Shown: positions 25,919-34,930 of the stretch, one piece after another | Position numbering within the stretch: the first letter of the stretch is position 1 | How the letters are laid out: the number at the start of each line of letters is the position of its first letter | Translations under genes and position numbers: made by a program | The notes under the pieces: model-generated | What the model was told of the DNA's origin: nothing | Seen by the model: the letters and a program-made list of their open reading frames with translations, nothing else | Databases searched by the model: none | Assembly: GCA_050633105.1 (NCBI GenBank) | Contig: JBOEFW010000024.1 | Coordinates: 1 to 64,000 of the forward strand | From: Aureispira sp050633105 | Lineage (GTDB): Bacteria; Bacteroidota; Bacteroidia; Chitinophagales; Saprospiraceae | DNA length: 64,000 nucleotides | Direction of reading: 5' to 3'

Positions 25919-25969
25919 AGAGAAGGAAGGTTTATTTATTAACAGTAATGAAAATAACCTTCCTTCTCT
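25919..25969 (+). terminator. Strong hairpin between desaturase gene and tspO
   Basis: AGAGAAGGAAGGTT (25919-25932) and AACCTTCCTTCTCT (25956-25969) form a perfect 14-bp stem with a 23-nt loop, then TTATTTAATA. It could terminate the desaturase transcript. It ends only 17 nt before the tspO start codon, so any tspO transcript beginning upstream carries it in its leader. Confidence 0.7.
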
Positions 25970-25986
25970 TTATTTAATACAACATT

Positions 25987-26457
25987 ATGCATTTTCGTCC
26001 GATCCCTGCAACGCTTATTTTTTTTGTGCTCAACTTTGGAGCGCTTGGTATTGGCAGCGCCTTAATGGGAGATGGACCAATGGGTGATTGGTATCAAGGC
26101 TTAAATAAAGCCCCTTGGACGCCCCCCGGATGGGTGTTTGGAGCGGCTTGGACCACCATTATGATTTGTTTTTCCATTTTTATGGGCGCCGCTTGGAATA
26201 CCGTCAAAGATCGCCAGCGCTTGGCAATCTTGTATGGAGTACAATGGATACTCAATGTGAGTTGGAATCCCATTTTCTTTCATTTTCAGGAAATGGCAAG
26301 TGGATTGGTCGTAATTACATTGTTAACCTTCCTAGTTTGGTATTTTATTTTTTCTTACAAGCGAGCCATGAGAAATAAAATGTTATTAATCGCTCCCTAT
26401 GGTGTTTGGTTGCTTATTGCTACGACCTTGAATGCGTATGCGCTTTGGATGAATTAG
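25987..26457 (+). CDS. tspO: TspO/MBR family protein
   Basis: The protein has 156 residues with five membrane segments, the standard TspO length. Diagnostic motifs are WYQGLNKAPWTPPGWVFGAAWT (NKP/SWxPPxxxFxpvWt pattern), the QWILNVSWNPIFFHFQ helix and the final LLIATTLNAYALWMN (here without the acidic residues often seen). TspO proteins bind tetrapyrroles, haem or cholesterol and modulate stress or pigment metabolism in the membrane. The gene starts immediately after the hairpin at 25919-25969 and has no downstream partner. Confidence 0.93.
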   Translation: MHFRPIPATLIFFVLNFGALGIGSALMGDGPMGDWYQGLNKAPWTPPGWVFGAAWTTIMICFSIFMGAAWNTVKDRQRLAILYGVQWILNVSWNPIFFHFQEMASGLVVITLLTFLVWYFIFSYKRAMRNKMLLIAPYGVWLLIATTLNAYALWMN

Positions 26458-26704
26458 GTTATCTATTTAAGGATCTTTTTCTAGCAAAAAATTATCAACT
26501 AATGCTTTTGTTTCCTCAGATATAAACCAAGGCTTTTTTTTCTCTGCTAATTGACGATTAGAATCAGTACACTTATCTAAACGCTTTGATTTTCTTATTC
26601 TAACCAATGACAAAAACAATATATCCACCTCCACGGCTTCCTATAGAAACTAAAGGACTGTAAGTAGGATGTATAATTGTTTTTTATTTAAGGTTACTCT
26701 TTCG

Positions 26705-27433
26705 TTAAGAGTAACCTAATTCTTTTGCTCTATCAGGATACCGTTGCAGACATAATTCACGAACAGATTGACCAAAAGTCATTTGAAAGTGTGGTTTATC
26801 TACAAATCCAGTCCAATCGCCTCCCCATTCAAATCCTAATCCTTTTCCTATATTAGCTATTCCTGTCCAATCGCGCTCATAAATAGGTCTACCATCTCTT
26901 ATTTCAACTACATCAATTGCTAAGCCATAATTGTGATAACTTTGACCTCCTCTTACTCTAGTTACTCCCCTTCCCGAATTATATAAAGCATCTTGATCCG
27001 CAAGAGTTCGAAAAGCATCACTTACTCGTATAGTTATATCTAAATCAGTTTGAACCATATTCACAAATTGAAAAGCTGAACTTTGGATACGAGTATCTAA
27101 TGTTCTAATTCTACGATTAGTATGATGGTCCCATGTTTCAGTACCCGCATAAGGTGCTGTATCTATGACGGTTTTTTCTGTTTCTTCGTCTTTGTTTGCT
27201 TTACTAAGGGTGTAAGGTGTCGTGCCTATGATGGTTTTTTCTGTTTCTTCGTCTTCTGTCGTTTGATTACCATCATGATTGACGTTATGAAGTATAGAAT
27301 CAATACGCTCTAATTTAGCTGCTAGCTCATTGTGAATGGAACTATCGTATGGGTTTTTGTGGAGTTTTAAAAAAGCTTCAATGTTCGCTTTTAAAGTGTT
27401 TAGTCTTTCTTTTACTGCTTTAGAAATTGCCAT
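26705..27433 (-). CDS. M15 family L-Ala-D-Glu-type peptidase with duplicated linker
   Basis: This is a 242-residue protein. The C-terminal domain (about 110-242) is a D-Ala-D-Ala/L-Ala-D-Glu peptidase of the M15C (CwlK/VanY-like) type. Zinc ligands are His167 and Asp174 in SYHNYGLAIDV and His215 in KPHFQM, with RTLADQDALYNSGRG before them. The N-terminal part (1-55) is helical. Between them a 14-residue unit occurs twice, DEETEKTIIGTTPY (61-74) and DEETEKTVIDTAPY (82-95). No signal peptide is seen, so export would need lysis, a holin or a dedicated route. Such enzymes occur in phage lysis modules and contractile injection loci, but none is visible nearby. It trims peptidoglycan peptides. Confidence 0.85.
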   Translation of the reverse strand: MAISKAVKERLNTLKANIEAFLKLHKNPYDSSIHNELAAKLERIDSILHNVNHDGNQTTEDEETEKTIIGTTPYTLSKANKDEETEKTVIDTAPYAGTETWDHHTNRRIRTLDTRIQSSAFQFVNMVQTDLDITIRVSDAFRTLADQDALYNSGRGVTRVRGGQSYHNYGLAIDVVEIRDGRPIYERDWTGIANIGKGLGFEWGGDWTGFVDKPHFQMTFGQSVRELCLQRYPDRAKELGYS

Positions 27434-27737
27434 GATTTAAAAATAATTTGATTGGGGGTTATTGTCTACATTATAGTAAAGAGGTATAAGCGCTTGATTA
27501 TCTAGAGAAAATGAAGCGTTGTTTTGTGTCATACATGCTTCTTGTTAAAAAGCATGTATTTTGCTTATTTAATAAAATGTTACATTGAAGATATGTTTTT
27601 TATTTTTAATAAAAAAAATAAAAGCATTTAAATTTTAAAAATAGAGACAGGAAATATTATTCATGACAATGCATGAAATTTCATAGGGGCTTTTTATGTG
27701 AAATTGGCAGCGGCGCAGGAGTTAGCTTAAAGGTGAA

Positions 27738-27758
27738 GCCTAGTTATAATAACTAGGC
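27738..27758. repeat. Perfect 21-nt palindrome
   Basis: GCCTAGTTAT and ATAACTAGGC flank a single A. The size fits a dimeric regulator site or a short RNA hairpin; no gene starts right beside it. Confidence 0.5.
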
Positions 27759-27793
27759 GGAAGAAAGATTTTCCTCTAAGAAGAATGATAGGT

Positions 27794-27869
27794 TAAAAAT
27801 AACAGATTTTTACCTTGTAGAAATCTGCTAAAAGTAGATGACTTAAAAGGCCTAAATCTGTTATTTTTA
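27794..27869. repeat. Intergenic inverted repeat, 16-nt arms
   Basis: TAAAAATAACAGATTT (27794-27809) and AAATCTGTTATTTTTA (27854-27869) are perfectly complementary around a 44-nt loop. It is far from any coding end, so it is not an obvious terminator. Confidence 0.6.
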
Positions 27870-28291
27870 GGGAATAATTTTGTTTAACTACTTTTATAGG
27901 AAACCCCCTTTAGGTGGAAGTGTCAGGAAATGGAGTTATTCCATATTGTTACAGGCCAAATTGTTCTATTACAATTTTTGTACTGAAAGGGGAGTAGAAC
28001 GAGTTAAGAGAATACGTATGGAGAATACTAATGAACAGGCTTATACAGTTTAAACTTTAAAACAGCGATATTGAAATCCTTTTCTTAGGTGCTATGTTTT
28101 CATATTATAGTTGAAAACTTCTTTCTTTATATCCGTGATTAATAGAACGAAGTGTGTATTAGAAGCAGCGTGGAATTACTCTGCTTCGTTTTATGAAATA
28201 TTCAATTCGACAGTTTTAAGCCTAGTTTGTTCAGAATCAGGAGAAGAATGAAAATCATGGGAGTACTTTAAATAAAAGGAACACTTTTATC

Positions 28292-28615
28292 TTACCCCAT
28301 CCACCACGTAAAAATACCCCAAAAATCAGTCAGAACAGCTATTGCCAACCCCATAACAGGCAAAAAGAAGACCACCTTCTGTGTCACAGAAGTCATTTTC
28401 CAGAGCGCTAAAAAAACAACTCCAACAACAGGTAACCCATAGTACACTGCCCCAATATTACCTTGGTGCCACGCTGCATAATAGTCCAAAGGCGTAGAGT
28501 TATCATAGAAGGGATAATCTTGAATTTGGTAGGCTACTGCAATCCAATGAAGTAGGATAGAAGCTACAATTAGAAAAGGAACATAACTAAGGAAGGCAAC
28601 AGCATTGTTTTTCAT
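28292..28615 (-). CDS. Small four-helix membrane protein, unknown
   Basis: The protein has 107 residues with hydrophobic segments at about 6-28, 53-70, 78-96 and the Trp-rich tail FWGIFTWWMG. The extracytoplasmic loop after the first helix (YQIQDYPFYDNSTPLDYYAAWHQGN) is aromatic and acidic. No family is recognised. It lies downstream of the LRR-FISUMP gene on the same strand with a gap of about 100 nt, so it could be in the same transcript. Confidence 0.55.
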   Translation of the reverse strand: MKNNAVAFLSYVPFLIVASILLHWIAVAYQIQDYPFYDNSTPLDYYAAWHQGNIGAVYYGLPVVGVVFLALWKMTSVTQKVVFFLPVMGLAIAVLTDFWGIFTWWMG

Positions 28616-28714
28616 AAAAAGGTAGTTGAAGAAATAGAGTAGTTACAAATAAAGAAGGTAACAAGGTAGAAAAATATATTTTAGAGTCCTTGCTCCTTAG
28701 TCATTTTTTAGGGA

Positions 28715-30559
28715 CTACTTATCTTTGACACAACGAACAAAAAGAGGCGTTTTAAAACTTTCTGCTTTTTTATTTAAAATTTCGCAACTACATCTAGAAG
28801 ACTGACAAAAGATTTTGAAGAAATTCCAGGTATTATCTTTCGTTAAAGCAGGGAAATAAACATACATAAAAGAAGGCCTTCTTCGACGAGCATTTTTAGC
28901 TCTTGCTCGAATATTTAAACCTAAAAAATTAACATTTTTAGCCCTGAACAATAACTCTGTTTGATGTTTATTAACAAACAAGGTACCTATGTATCCAAAT
29001 TCATTGGAGAAATTGGGGTTAAATGATCGAGTTATATCTTCATGTGCCTCCCCATAAGGTACGCGTTCATCGGCTGTTCGTCTGTTTTCGTAAGCATTGT
29101 AATCTTTTTCAAACGTTTGGGATACAAAATTCACAACGGCTCTCCAATCTTTTTCTGTAGCAGTATGCCAGTTAGCGGGACAAACATTATTATATTCTGT
29201 TACCAGATATTTTCGTCCATTGTTTTCTTGTAAGGTATCAGGGATAGAGAGGGACGTAACATAATTGAGATGTTTGGTCATCCATGTTGCACCATTAAGA
29301 GTAATTGTAGGGTATTTTTGTTGATCTCTAGGATCTATCATAGTGTCCTTAGTCGCCTGTATTGAATGGTAAATACGGTCTTTCTCTTTCTGAAGTGAAT
29401 TGCCTACAGTAACTAGTCGATAACCAAATTTAGATCGAAGAGCACGGGGGACCTCCTGCAACTCATTGTACTTAAAATCAGCTACTTTTAAGCTGTCTAA
29501 AGCCATCATTCCTTTTGGTAATTGTTGTAGAAAACAAAACGCTACATTTAGTTTTTGAAGACTTTTCCATTCAGAGACAGCGGGCATTTGTTTTAGTAAG
29601 TTCAGGCTTAAATTGAGGTCTTCTAATTGATGGTGAAAAGTCAAGGCCACTTCTATTGTTGTTAGCTTGTTTTGACTTAGATCTAATTTTTTTAATCCCA
29701 CAAATGCTCCCGCGCGTTCAGGAAGAACTTGAATGTCATTTTTCTTTAAATTAAGGCTCTCTAATTGCTTTAATTCTGTTAAAGCGCTAGGAAATTCCTT
29801 CAAATGACAGCCTACCATTCGTATTTCTCGAACAGGAGAAGTCTGTTGACCAAAAGTTGTAGGGAAGTGAATAGGGTTGTAACCAAGATTGACTTCTTGG
29901 AGAGCAGGTAAGGCCAATAAAGTAATTGGAAACTCTTGCAGGTCACTAGAAAAAAGAACAACTTCTTTTAATGCACTTAATTTTTTACTAAAAACAGGAG
30001 ACGTTTCAAAAGAGTTGTAACTTAGATGAAGTGTTTCTAGCTTTCTTAGTTTATTGATGACACTCGGAAACTCTTTTAGATCATTTGCCTCTAAATGTAA
30101 ATGTTTTAATTGACTTAAACGATGAAAACGGCTAGGCAACTCTTGAAGGTTATTGCTATTCAATGCTAAAAACTCTAAATGTAAGAGCTGGCTAACAACC
30201 GTTGGAACCGCCACTAAATTCATCTCCTCTAAGACCAAGTGGCGCAGATTTTTTAGCTGATATAAATGATCTGGTAATAGAAGGTTTTTGCATTGACGAA
30301 TGTATAGCACTTCCAATTTTTTCAATTGAAGGAAGCCTTTTGGCAAGGACTTTATTTCTTTATTTTTAGTAAGATATAAGCTTTTTAATTGACTCAGTTC
30401 GCCAATTCTAACCAATAAACTATCGGATACATTTTTATCAGATAGATAGAGGGAATAAACTTTTTCTTTGGCGGCTAAAGCCTCTTGCATTGTATAATAC
30501 GTCTTACTTTCTTGTGCTTGTAGATTAATCTTGTAAAGGGATCTATGTCTATAGATCAT
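28715..30559 (-). CDS. Leucine-rich repeat protein with FISUMP domain
   Basis: The protein has 614 residues. Residues about 50-385 contain roughly 14 leucine-rich repeats of about 23 residues (for example LQELPSRFHRLSQLKHLHLE). Residues about 405-614 match the Fibrobacter succinogenes major paralogous domain: DPRDQQKYPTITLNGATWM (consensus DxDGxxYxtVxIGxQxWM), CPANWHTATEKDW and a terminal VRCVKDK. FISUMP proteins are normally exported and cell-surface-associated. The N-terminus (MIYRHRSLYKINLQAQ) lacks a hydrophobic core, though the LQAQ resembles the cleavage end of this organism's signal peptides. A binding role in the envelope is inferred. Two Cys pairs lie near the C-terminus. Confidence 0.8.
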   Translation of the reverse strand: MIYRHRSLYKINLQAQESKTYYTMQEALAAKEKVYSLYLSDKNVSDSLLVRIGELSQLKSLYLTKNKEIKSLPKGFLQLKKLEVLYIRQCKNLLLPDHLYQLKNLRHLVLEEMNLVAVPTVVSQLLHLEFLALNSNNLQELPSRFHRLSQLKHLHLEANDLKEFPSVINKLRKLETLHLSYNSFETSPVFSKKLSALKEVVLFSSDLQEFPITLLALPALQEVNLGYNPIHFPTTFGQQTSPVREIRMVGCHLKEFPSALTELKQLESLNLKKNDIQVLPERAGAFVGLKKLDLSQNKLTTIEVALTFHHQLEDLNLSLNLLKQMPAVSEWKSLQKLNVAFCFLQQLPKGMMALDSLKVADFKYNELQEVPRALRSKFGYRLVTVGNSLQKEKDRIYHSIQATKDTMIDPRDQQKYPTITLNGATWMTKHLNYVTSLSIPDTLQENNGRKYLVTEYNNVCPANWHTATEKDWRAVVNFVSQTFEKDYNAYENRRTADERVPYGEAHEDITRSFNPNFSNEFGYIGTLFVNKHQTELLFRAKNVNFLGLNIRARAKNARRRRPSFMYVYFPALTKDNTWNFFKIFCQSSRCSCEILNKKAESFKTPLFVRCVKDK

Positions 30560-30694
30560 TCGTTTTTAATAGAGCGTATTTTTGCTCTTTTACCAGTACT
30601 TAATCCCCAAAACTACTTTTGTTACAAAAAAACACTCTATAAAAGCTAAAAGAAGTAAAAATAATAGAAAGATGAATGGTTATTACTTAAAGAA

Positions 30695-31753
30695 CTACTC
30701 ATACATTTCTTGAAGCACTTGACTCGCCATTTTATTCTGCGGGCTATAATCGTCTGCATAACTTCTGGTACTGAGCAATAAATCAGAATACCATTTCCAT
30801 TGAAAGCCACCTGCCCACCAAGGTTTTTCCCCAAAGGTTTCTAATAGCGCTTGTGCGGCATTAGCCTGAGCCTGTTGATTGATGTTAACACTCCCTCGAT
30901 CTTTTTCCAAAACCCAAGTTTGCCAAGCACAACCATCCAAAGTCAAGTAGCCCCATTCTGTAAATAATACAGGTTTATTGTATTGTTGTTGCACGGCTTC
31001 AATTTCTTGAACGACAGGTTTCCACGCTTCTTTGAGGGCACAAACACTAGGTGTTTCATCAGGGACTAAAGAAAAGTAAGCATCGATTCCAATATAATCC
31101 AATTTATCCCAAAAGGTAATGAAGGCATATTCATCCCAATTAGGAGCATAAGTTAGTGGGCCAGAGTAAATTTGGCGAATGCTATCTATTAGCCCTCTCC
31201 AATATGTAGGATGATTCATGGCTGAGTGTTTAATTTCTGTTCCAATACAAAATAAATCGGCTTCCAAACTGTCAGCAACATGCGCCCAATAACAAATGAA
31301 TTGAGTGTAATCCTGATGAAAGCTGTCCCATTCCGCTTGCGTGTTGTAATTCATATCTCCAATCCAAAGATCACGGGACCATAATTGAGGCTTAATCATC
31401 GTTTTGATATTCTGAGCTTTTGCTAAACGCATACTCTCTTCGATTCCTTCTATAGTTTCCCCCCACCATGTATTTTGGTCAAAATTGATGTGCGCCATAT
31501 CTATCTCAAAAGAATTATAAGGCAACAAAGCAACCCAATTAATATTAACAGCAGCCATTTCTACCAAAGGATCATTGACCCATTGATGACGAGGTGCAAC
31601 AAGCGACATTCCTTTTATGGTATTATTGTCGAAGAGGCCTTTTTGAATTGGGGCTTCACAGGGAGGAGAGATAATAGAAGGTTCTTTTTTGTTACAATGA
31701 GTGAATAGTAAAAGTACACAGTTAATAGAGAGAAAGAAGAATGTATATTTCAT
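30695..31753 (-). CDS. GH113-like TIM-barrel glycoside hydrolase, lipoprotein
   Basis: This 352-residue protein has an N-terminal hydrophobic segment ending at Cys20 (lipobox-like, not canonical), so it is exported and probably membrane-anchored. The two catalytic Glu of the GH113/clan GH-A TIM barrel are placed at LFCIGTEIKH (Glu173, acid/base) and VLFTEWGY (Glu266, nucleophile). NTWWGETIEGIEESMRLAKAQNIKTMIKP is the usual block facing the acceptor site. GH113 contains beta-mannanases; other relatives are poorly characterised, so the substrate remains open. It lies upstream of the LRR gene on the same strand, 135 nt apart. Confidence 0.75.
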   Translation of the reverse strand: MKYTFFFLSINCVLLLFTHCNKKEPSIISPPCEAPIQKGLFDNNTIKGMSLVAPRHQWVNDPLVEMAAVNINWVALLPYNSFEIDMAHINFDQNTWWGETIEGIEESMRLAKAQNIKTMIKPQLWSRDLWIGDMNYNTQAEWDSFHQDYTQFICYWAHVADSLEADLFCIGTEIKHSAMNHPTYWRGLIDSIRQIYSGPLTYAPNWDEYAFITFWDKLDYIGIDAYFSLVPDETPSVCALKEAWKPVVQEIEAVQQQYNKPVLFTEWGYLTLDGCAWQTWVLEKDRGSVNINQQAQANAAQALLETFGEKPWWAGGFQWKWYSDLLLSTRSYADDYSPQNKMASQVLQEMYE

Positions 31754-31823
31754 TGCATTTTTGAATTACTAGTGTGAAAAATAATCTATCTTGCCGCGCA
31801 AATATTTCTTGAATAAAACAACA

Positions 31824-32576
31824 ATGGAAGATTTTATACTATTAATACTCGTTATTTTTCTAGGCGTACTAACCAATTCTACTTTTGGTTTTGGTTTTAA
31901 TATAGTGAGTATGTCACTATTGACGCTCTATTTTGAACTGCCATTGATAGCCCCCTTGATACCTTTATTGGCATTAACGACCAATTTATGGATTGTCATT
32001 CGATCGAGGCGGGAGATCAAATATAAGAGTATTGCGGTTTTAATTTTAGCCGCTTCCGTGGCAGTACCCATTGGTATTTGGATCAGTACTTATAGTGCAC
32101 AAGATCCAATTTATAACTGTTGGGTTAGAACGACGATAGGCTCTCTAATTATAGGAATCGCTTTATTTAATTTATTGATTCCTGTTGTGCCGCATTTCAA
32201 AGGTAATAAAGCTGCTCCGTTTTTTGGGTTTTTATCGGGCCTAATGGGAGGATCTTTTAATATTACTGGTCCTCCAATTGTGATTTATGGTTTGTTCAAA
32301 CGTTGGGACCCACAGGTGTTTAGAGCAACCTTACAAGCCTTTTTTGTGTATGTCAATAGCCTTATTATTATAGGTCATCTCTATGCTGGCAATCTAAGTA
32401 ATCCTCAATTAAGGCAGTTTTATTTTGCGGCCCTTCCTGTTATTTTAATAGGAACCCCCATTGGGAAATACATCAACAGTCGATTTGAAGATCCTAAGCG
32501 CTTCCGAAAATATGTCTATTACATTATGCTCGTATTAGGAACGGTAATGATCCTAAAGGCGTTTGACTATCTTTAA
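31824..32576 (+). CDS. TauE/SafE-family anion permease
   Basis: The protein has 250 residues from the ATG at 31824; an upstream TTG at 31791 adds a short basic leader and is not favoured. Eight membrane segments are apparent, with the TauE pattern STFGFGFNIVSMSLL in the first helix and LSGLMGGSFNITGPPIVIYGL at the midpoint repeat. Members export or import sulfonates, sulfite or other organic anions across the inner membrane. The substrate is unknown. A GNAT gene follows after 29 nt and may be co-transcribed. Confidence 0.85.
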   Translation: MEDFILLILVIFLGVLTNSTFGFGFNIVSMSLLTLYFELPLIAPLIPLLALTTNLWIVIRSRREIKYKSIAVLILAASVAVPIGIWISTYSAQDPIYNCWVRTTIGSLIIGIALFNLLIPVVPHFKGNKAAPFFGFLSGLMGGSFNITGPPIVIYGLFKRWDPQVFRATLQAFFVYVNSLIIIGHLYAGNLSNPQLRQFYFAALPVILIGTPIGKYINSRFEDPKRFRKYVYYIMLVLGTVMILKAFDYL

Positions 32577-32605
32577 AACCTCCTTATAAAGAAAACGCTA
32601 GTAGT

Positions 32606-33136
32606 ATGAGTATTCTTATAGAAACACCTCGTTTAATATTGCGTGCCCTCGAAAAAACAGATGTATTAGGCTTATTTGAATTGGATAGTCAACCAAAGGT
32701 ACATGAGTTTATAGGAACCCCACCTTTAACCAAACCTGAACAAGCTTTAGCAATCATTAAAGTGTTACAGCAACAATACCAAGAAAATGGTATTGGACGT
32801 TATGCGGTCATTGATAAAGCTTCTAATAATTTTCTAGGCTGGTGTGGCCTAAAATTATGGCGCACGCCTCTGAATGGCCAAATCAATTTTTATGAATTAG
32901 GCTATCGTTTTATTCCCAAATATTGGGGCAAAGGTTATGCCACAGAAAGCGCCCAAGCTTGGGTTAATTATGGTTTTGACAATTTTCAGATAGAAGCTTT
33001 ATATGCCATTACCGATCCACTGAATGTCAATTCTAAAAAAGTCCTTCAAAAAGTAGGCTTTACAGAAACAGAAGAAATTGACTGGGAAGGAGAACCTGTG
33101 AGTTGGTTTGAATTAGAGCGATCTGATAAAACATAA
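32606..33136 (+). CDS. GNAT family N-acetyltransferase (RimJ/RimL type)
   Basis: The protein has 176 residues. The opening IETPRLILRALEKTDV is the RimJ/RimL-type signature. YELGYRFIPKYWGKGYATES carries the acetyl-CoA-binding motif (R/Q-x-x-G-x-G/A, here YWGKGYA), and ALYAITDPLNVNSKKVLQKVGF is the conserved beta-alpha end. It acetylates an amine on a protein or small molecule; the target is unknown. It is probably in an operon with the upstream permease and convergent with the ABC exporter gene. Confidence 0.88.
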   Translation: MSILIETPRLILRALEKTDVLGLFELDSQPKVHEFIGTPPLTKPEQALAIIKVLQQQYQENGIGRYAVIDKASNNFLGWCGLKLWRTPLNGQINFYELGYRFIPKYWGKGYATESAQAWVNYGFDNFQIEALYAITDPLNVNSKKVLQKVGFTETEEIDWEGEPVSWFELERSDKT

Positions 33137-33145
33137 GCTTTGTTC

Positions 33146-34930
33146 CTACTCCACCTCCTCCATGCGCTGTTTTTCATAAATATCATAATAATAGCCCTTG
33201 TTTAAGAGCAATTCTTCATGGGTTCCCATTTCTGCAATTCTTCCATCATCCAAGACAACAATCAAATCAAATTGTAAGGCTGCATACAAACGGTGGGTAA
33301 TAATAATGGTTGTTTTATCTGCACAAGCTTCATTGAGATAGTTGGTGATTTCAGCCTCTGTTTTGGTATCTACAGCAGAGAGACAATCGTCCAATAGAAC
33401 AATATCAGGTTGTTTAATCAAGGCGCGAGCGATAGAAACACGCTGCTTTTGTCCTCCCGAAAGCGTTACACCACGCTCTCCAACTATCGTATCAAACTGC
33501 TCTGGCAGATTCATAATGTCGGTATAAACAGAAGCATGCTTGGCGTATTCTTTAATGGTCTCTTGGGAGGCGTCGGATTGACCAAACGCAATGTTATTAT
33601 AAATAGAATCAGAAAATAAAAAGACATCTTGAGGAACGTAACCAATGCGTTCTCGTAAATGAGCCAAGTTGTGTGCAGGCAATGCTTTTCCATCCAAAAG
33701 AATTTCTCCTTCGCTGGCATCATACATCCTTAATAACAAATCTGCCATAGTCGTTTTGCCTGAACCTGTCCGCCCAACAATAGCCATTCGTTGTCCTTTT
33801 TGTAAAGAGAAGGAGACATTTTGCAACGCCTTGATGCCTGTGTCAGGATAGGTGAAAGACACGTTATCAAAAGTAATGGCTCCTTGAACAGGGATTTTGG
33901 GCAAACGGTCGTCCGCTAATACATCTGGTTCTGTCTTTAAGAACTCATTGATACGTTTTTGAGAAGCCGCCGCTCGCTGAATGATAGAAGCCACCCAACC
34001 GATAGAGGTAACAGGCCATGCCAACATATTGATGTAAATAACAAATTCTGCAATATTACCAGCTGTAATACTGCCATTGATAACCAATGTTCCACCAACA
34101 TACAGCGTGATAATAGTACTAATCCCAATTAGTAAAAGCATCAATGGATAAAAGAAAGCATTGACCTTGGCTAATTCTAGAGAACGGTTTTTGAATATTT
34201 CCGTCTCACTACTAAAGTAGCGACCCATAGCGTGTTCTTGTCCATAGGATTTAACGACTCGAATACCAGAATAGACTTCTTGCGACAAACTGTTGAGTTT
34301 AGAGAGCTGTTCTTGTATTTTGGTACTTTTTCTATTGATAATGCTCGTCACATAATAAATAGAAATAGAAAGAACAGGCAAAGGAAGCAAGGCATAAAAG
34401 GTCAACGTAGGGCTGACTTGTATCATCGAATAAACAACCATCACACACAAAATAGTCAAGTTGATGGTATACATAACAGCAGGGCCTAAGTACATACGGA
34501 CATGGTTGACATCTTCTGTGATTCTTGCCATCAAATCCCCTGTATTGTTTCGTTTATAAAAAGCCAAGGTTAGCTTCTCATAATGCGTATAAATTTCATT
34601 TCTTAAATCATACTCAATCATACGCGACATGACAATCAAGGTCTGGCGCATGAAAAACATAAAGAAGCCCATCATCAGAGCAAATCCAATCACCAGAGCG
34701 GCAAATAGCAATAAAGTGCCTCCAATTCGCTCAAAGAGTGATTCTTGCAAACCAAAACCTTCATGGAGTTGATACAGCGCAACATTATCAACCACTAAAT
34801 CCAAAGCATGGCGAACCATTTGGGGTTGTAAAACGCGGAAATAATTGGAAATGGCTACAAATAGAAAGCCCCAGAAAAAACGGGTTTTATATTTGAGGAA
34901 ATATTTATTGAGGTACGCTAATTCTTTCAT
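33146..34930 (-). CDS. ABC exporter half-transporter (permease-ATPase)
   Basis: The protein has 594 residues from the ATG at 34930 (a TTG at 34969 would add 13 residues). Six membrane helices (about 1-310) precede an ATPase domain. That domain has Walker A GRTGSGKTT, signature LSGGQKQR, Walker B IVLLDDCLSAVD and the switch His in IIITHR. Residue 515, normally the catalytic Glu after the Walker B Asp, is Asp here. This is the pattern of one half of heterodimeric exporters such as BmrC/BmrD or TM287/288. No partner gene is adjacent. Such transporters move drugs, lipids or peptides outwards. Its role in this organism is unknown. Confidence 0.88.
   Translation of the reverse strand: MKELAYLNKYFLKYKTRFFWGFLFVAISNYFRVLQPQMVRHALDLVVDNVALYQLHEGFGLQESLFERIGGTLLLFAALVIGFALMMGFFMFFMRQTLIVMSRMIEYDLRNEIYTHYEKLTLAFYKRNNTGDLMARITEDVNHVRMYLGPAVMYTINLTILCVMVVYSMIQVSPTLTFYALLPLPVLSISIYYVTSIINRKSTKIQEQLSKLNSLSQEVYSGIRVVKSYGQEHAMGRYFSSETEIFKNRSLELAKVNAFFYPLMLLLIGISTIITLYVGGTLVINGSITAGNIAEFVIYINMLAWPVTSIGWVASIIQRAAASQKRINEFLKTEPDVLADDRLPKIPVQGAITFDNVSFTYPDTGIKALQNVSFSLQKGQRMAIVGRTGSGKTTMADLLLRMYDASEGEILLDGKALPAHNLAHLRERIGYVPQDVFLFSDSIYNNIAFGQSDASQETIKEYAKHASVYTDIMNLPEQFDTIVGERGVTLSGGQKQRVSIARALIKQPDIVLLDDCLSAVDTKTEAEITNYLNEACADKTTIIITHRLYAALQFDLIVVLDDGRIAEMGTHEELLLNKGYYYDIYEKQRMEEVE

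Larger units (their letters stand above)
27434..28291. other. 858-nt intergenic region with two inverted repeats
   Basis: There is no open frame longer than about 20 codons in the parts checked. It holds a 21-nt palindrome at 27738-27758 (GCCTAGTTAT/ATAACTAGGC around one A) and a larger inverted repeat at 27794-27809 / 27854-27869 (16-nt perfect arms, 44-nt loop). AT-rich runs flank both. Unannotated small RNAs or a decayed gene are possible. Confidence 0.5.
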
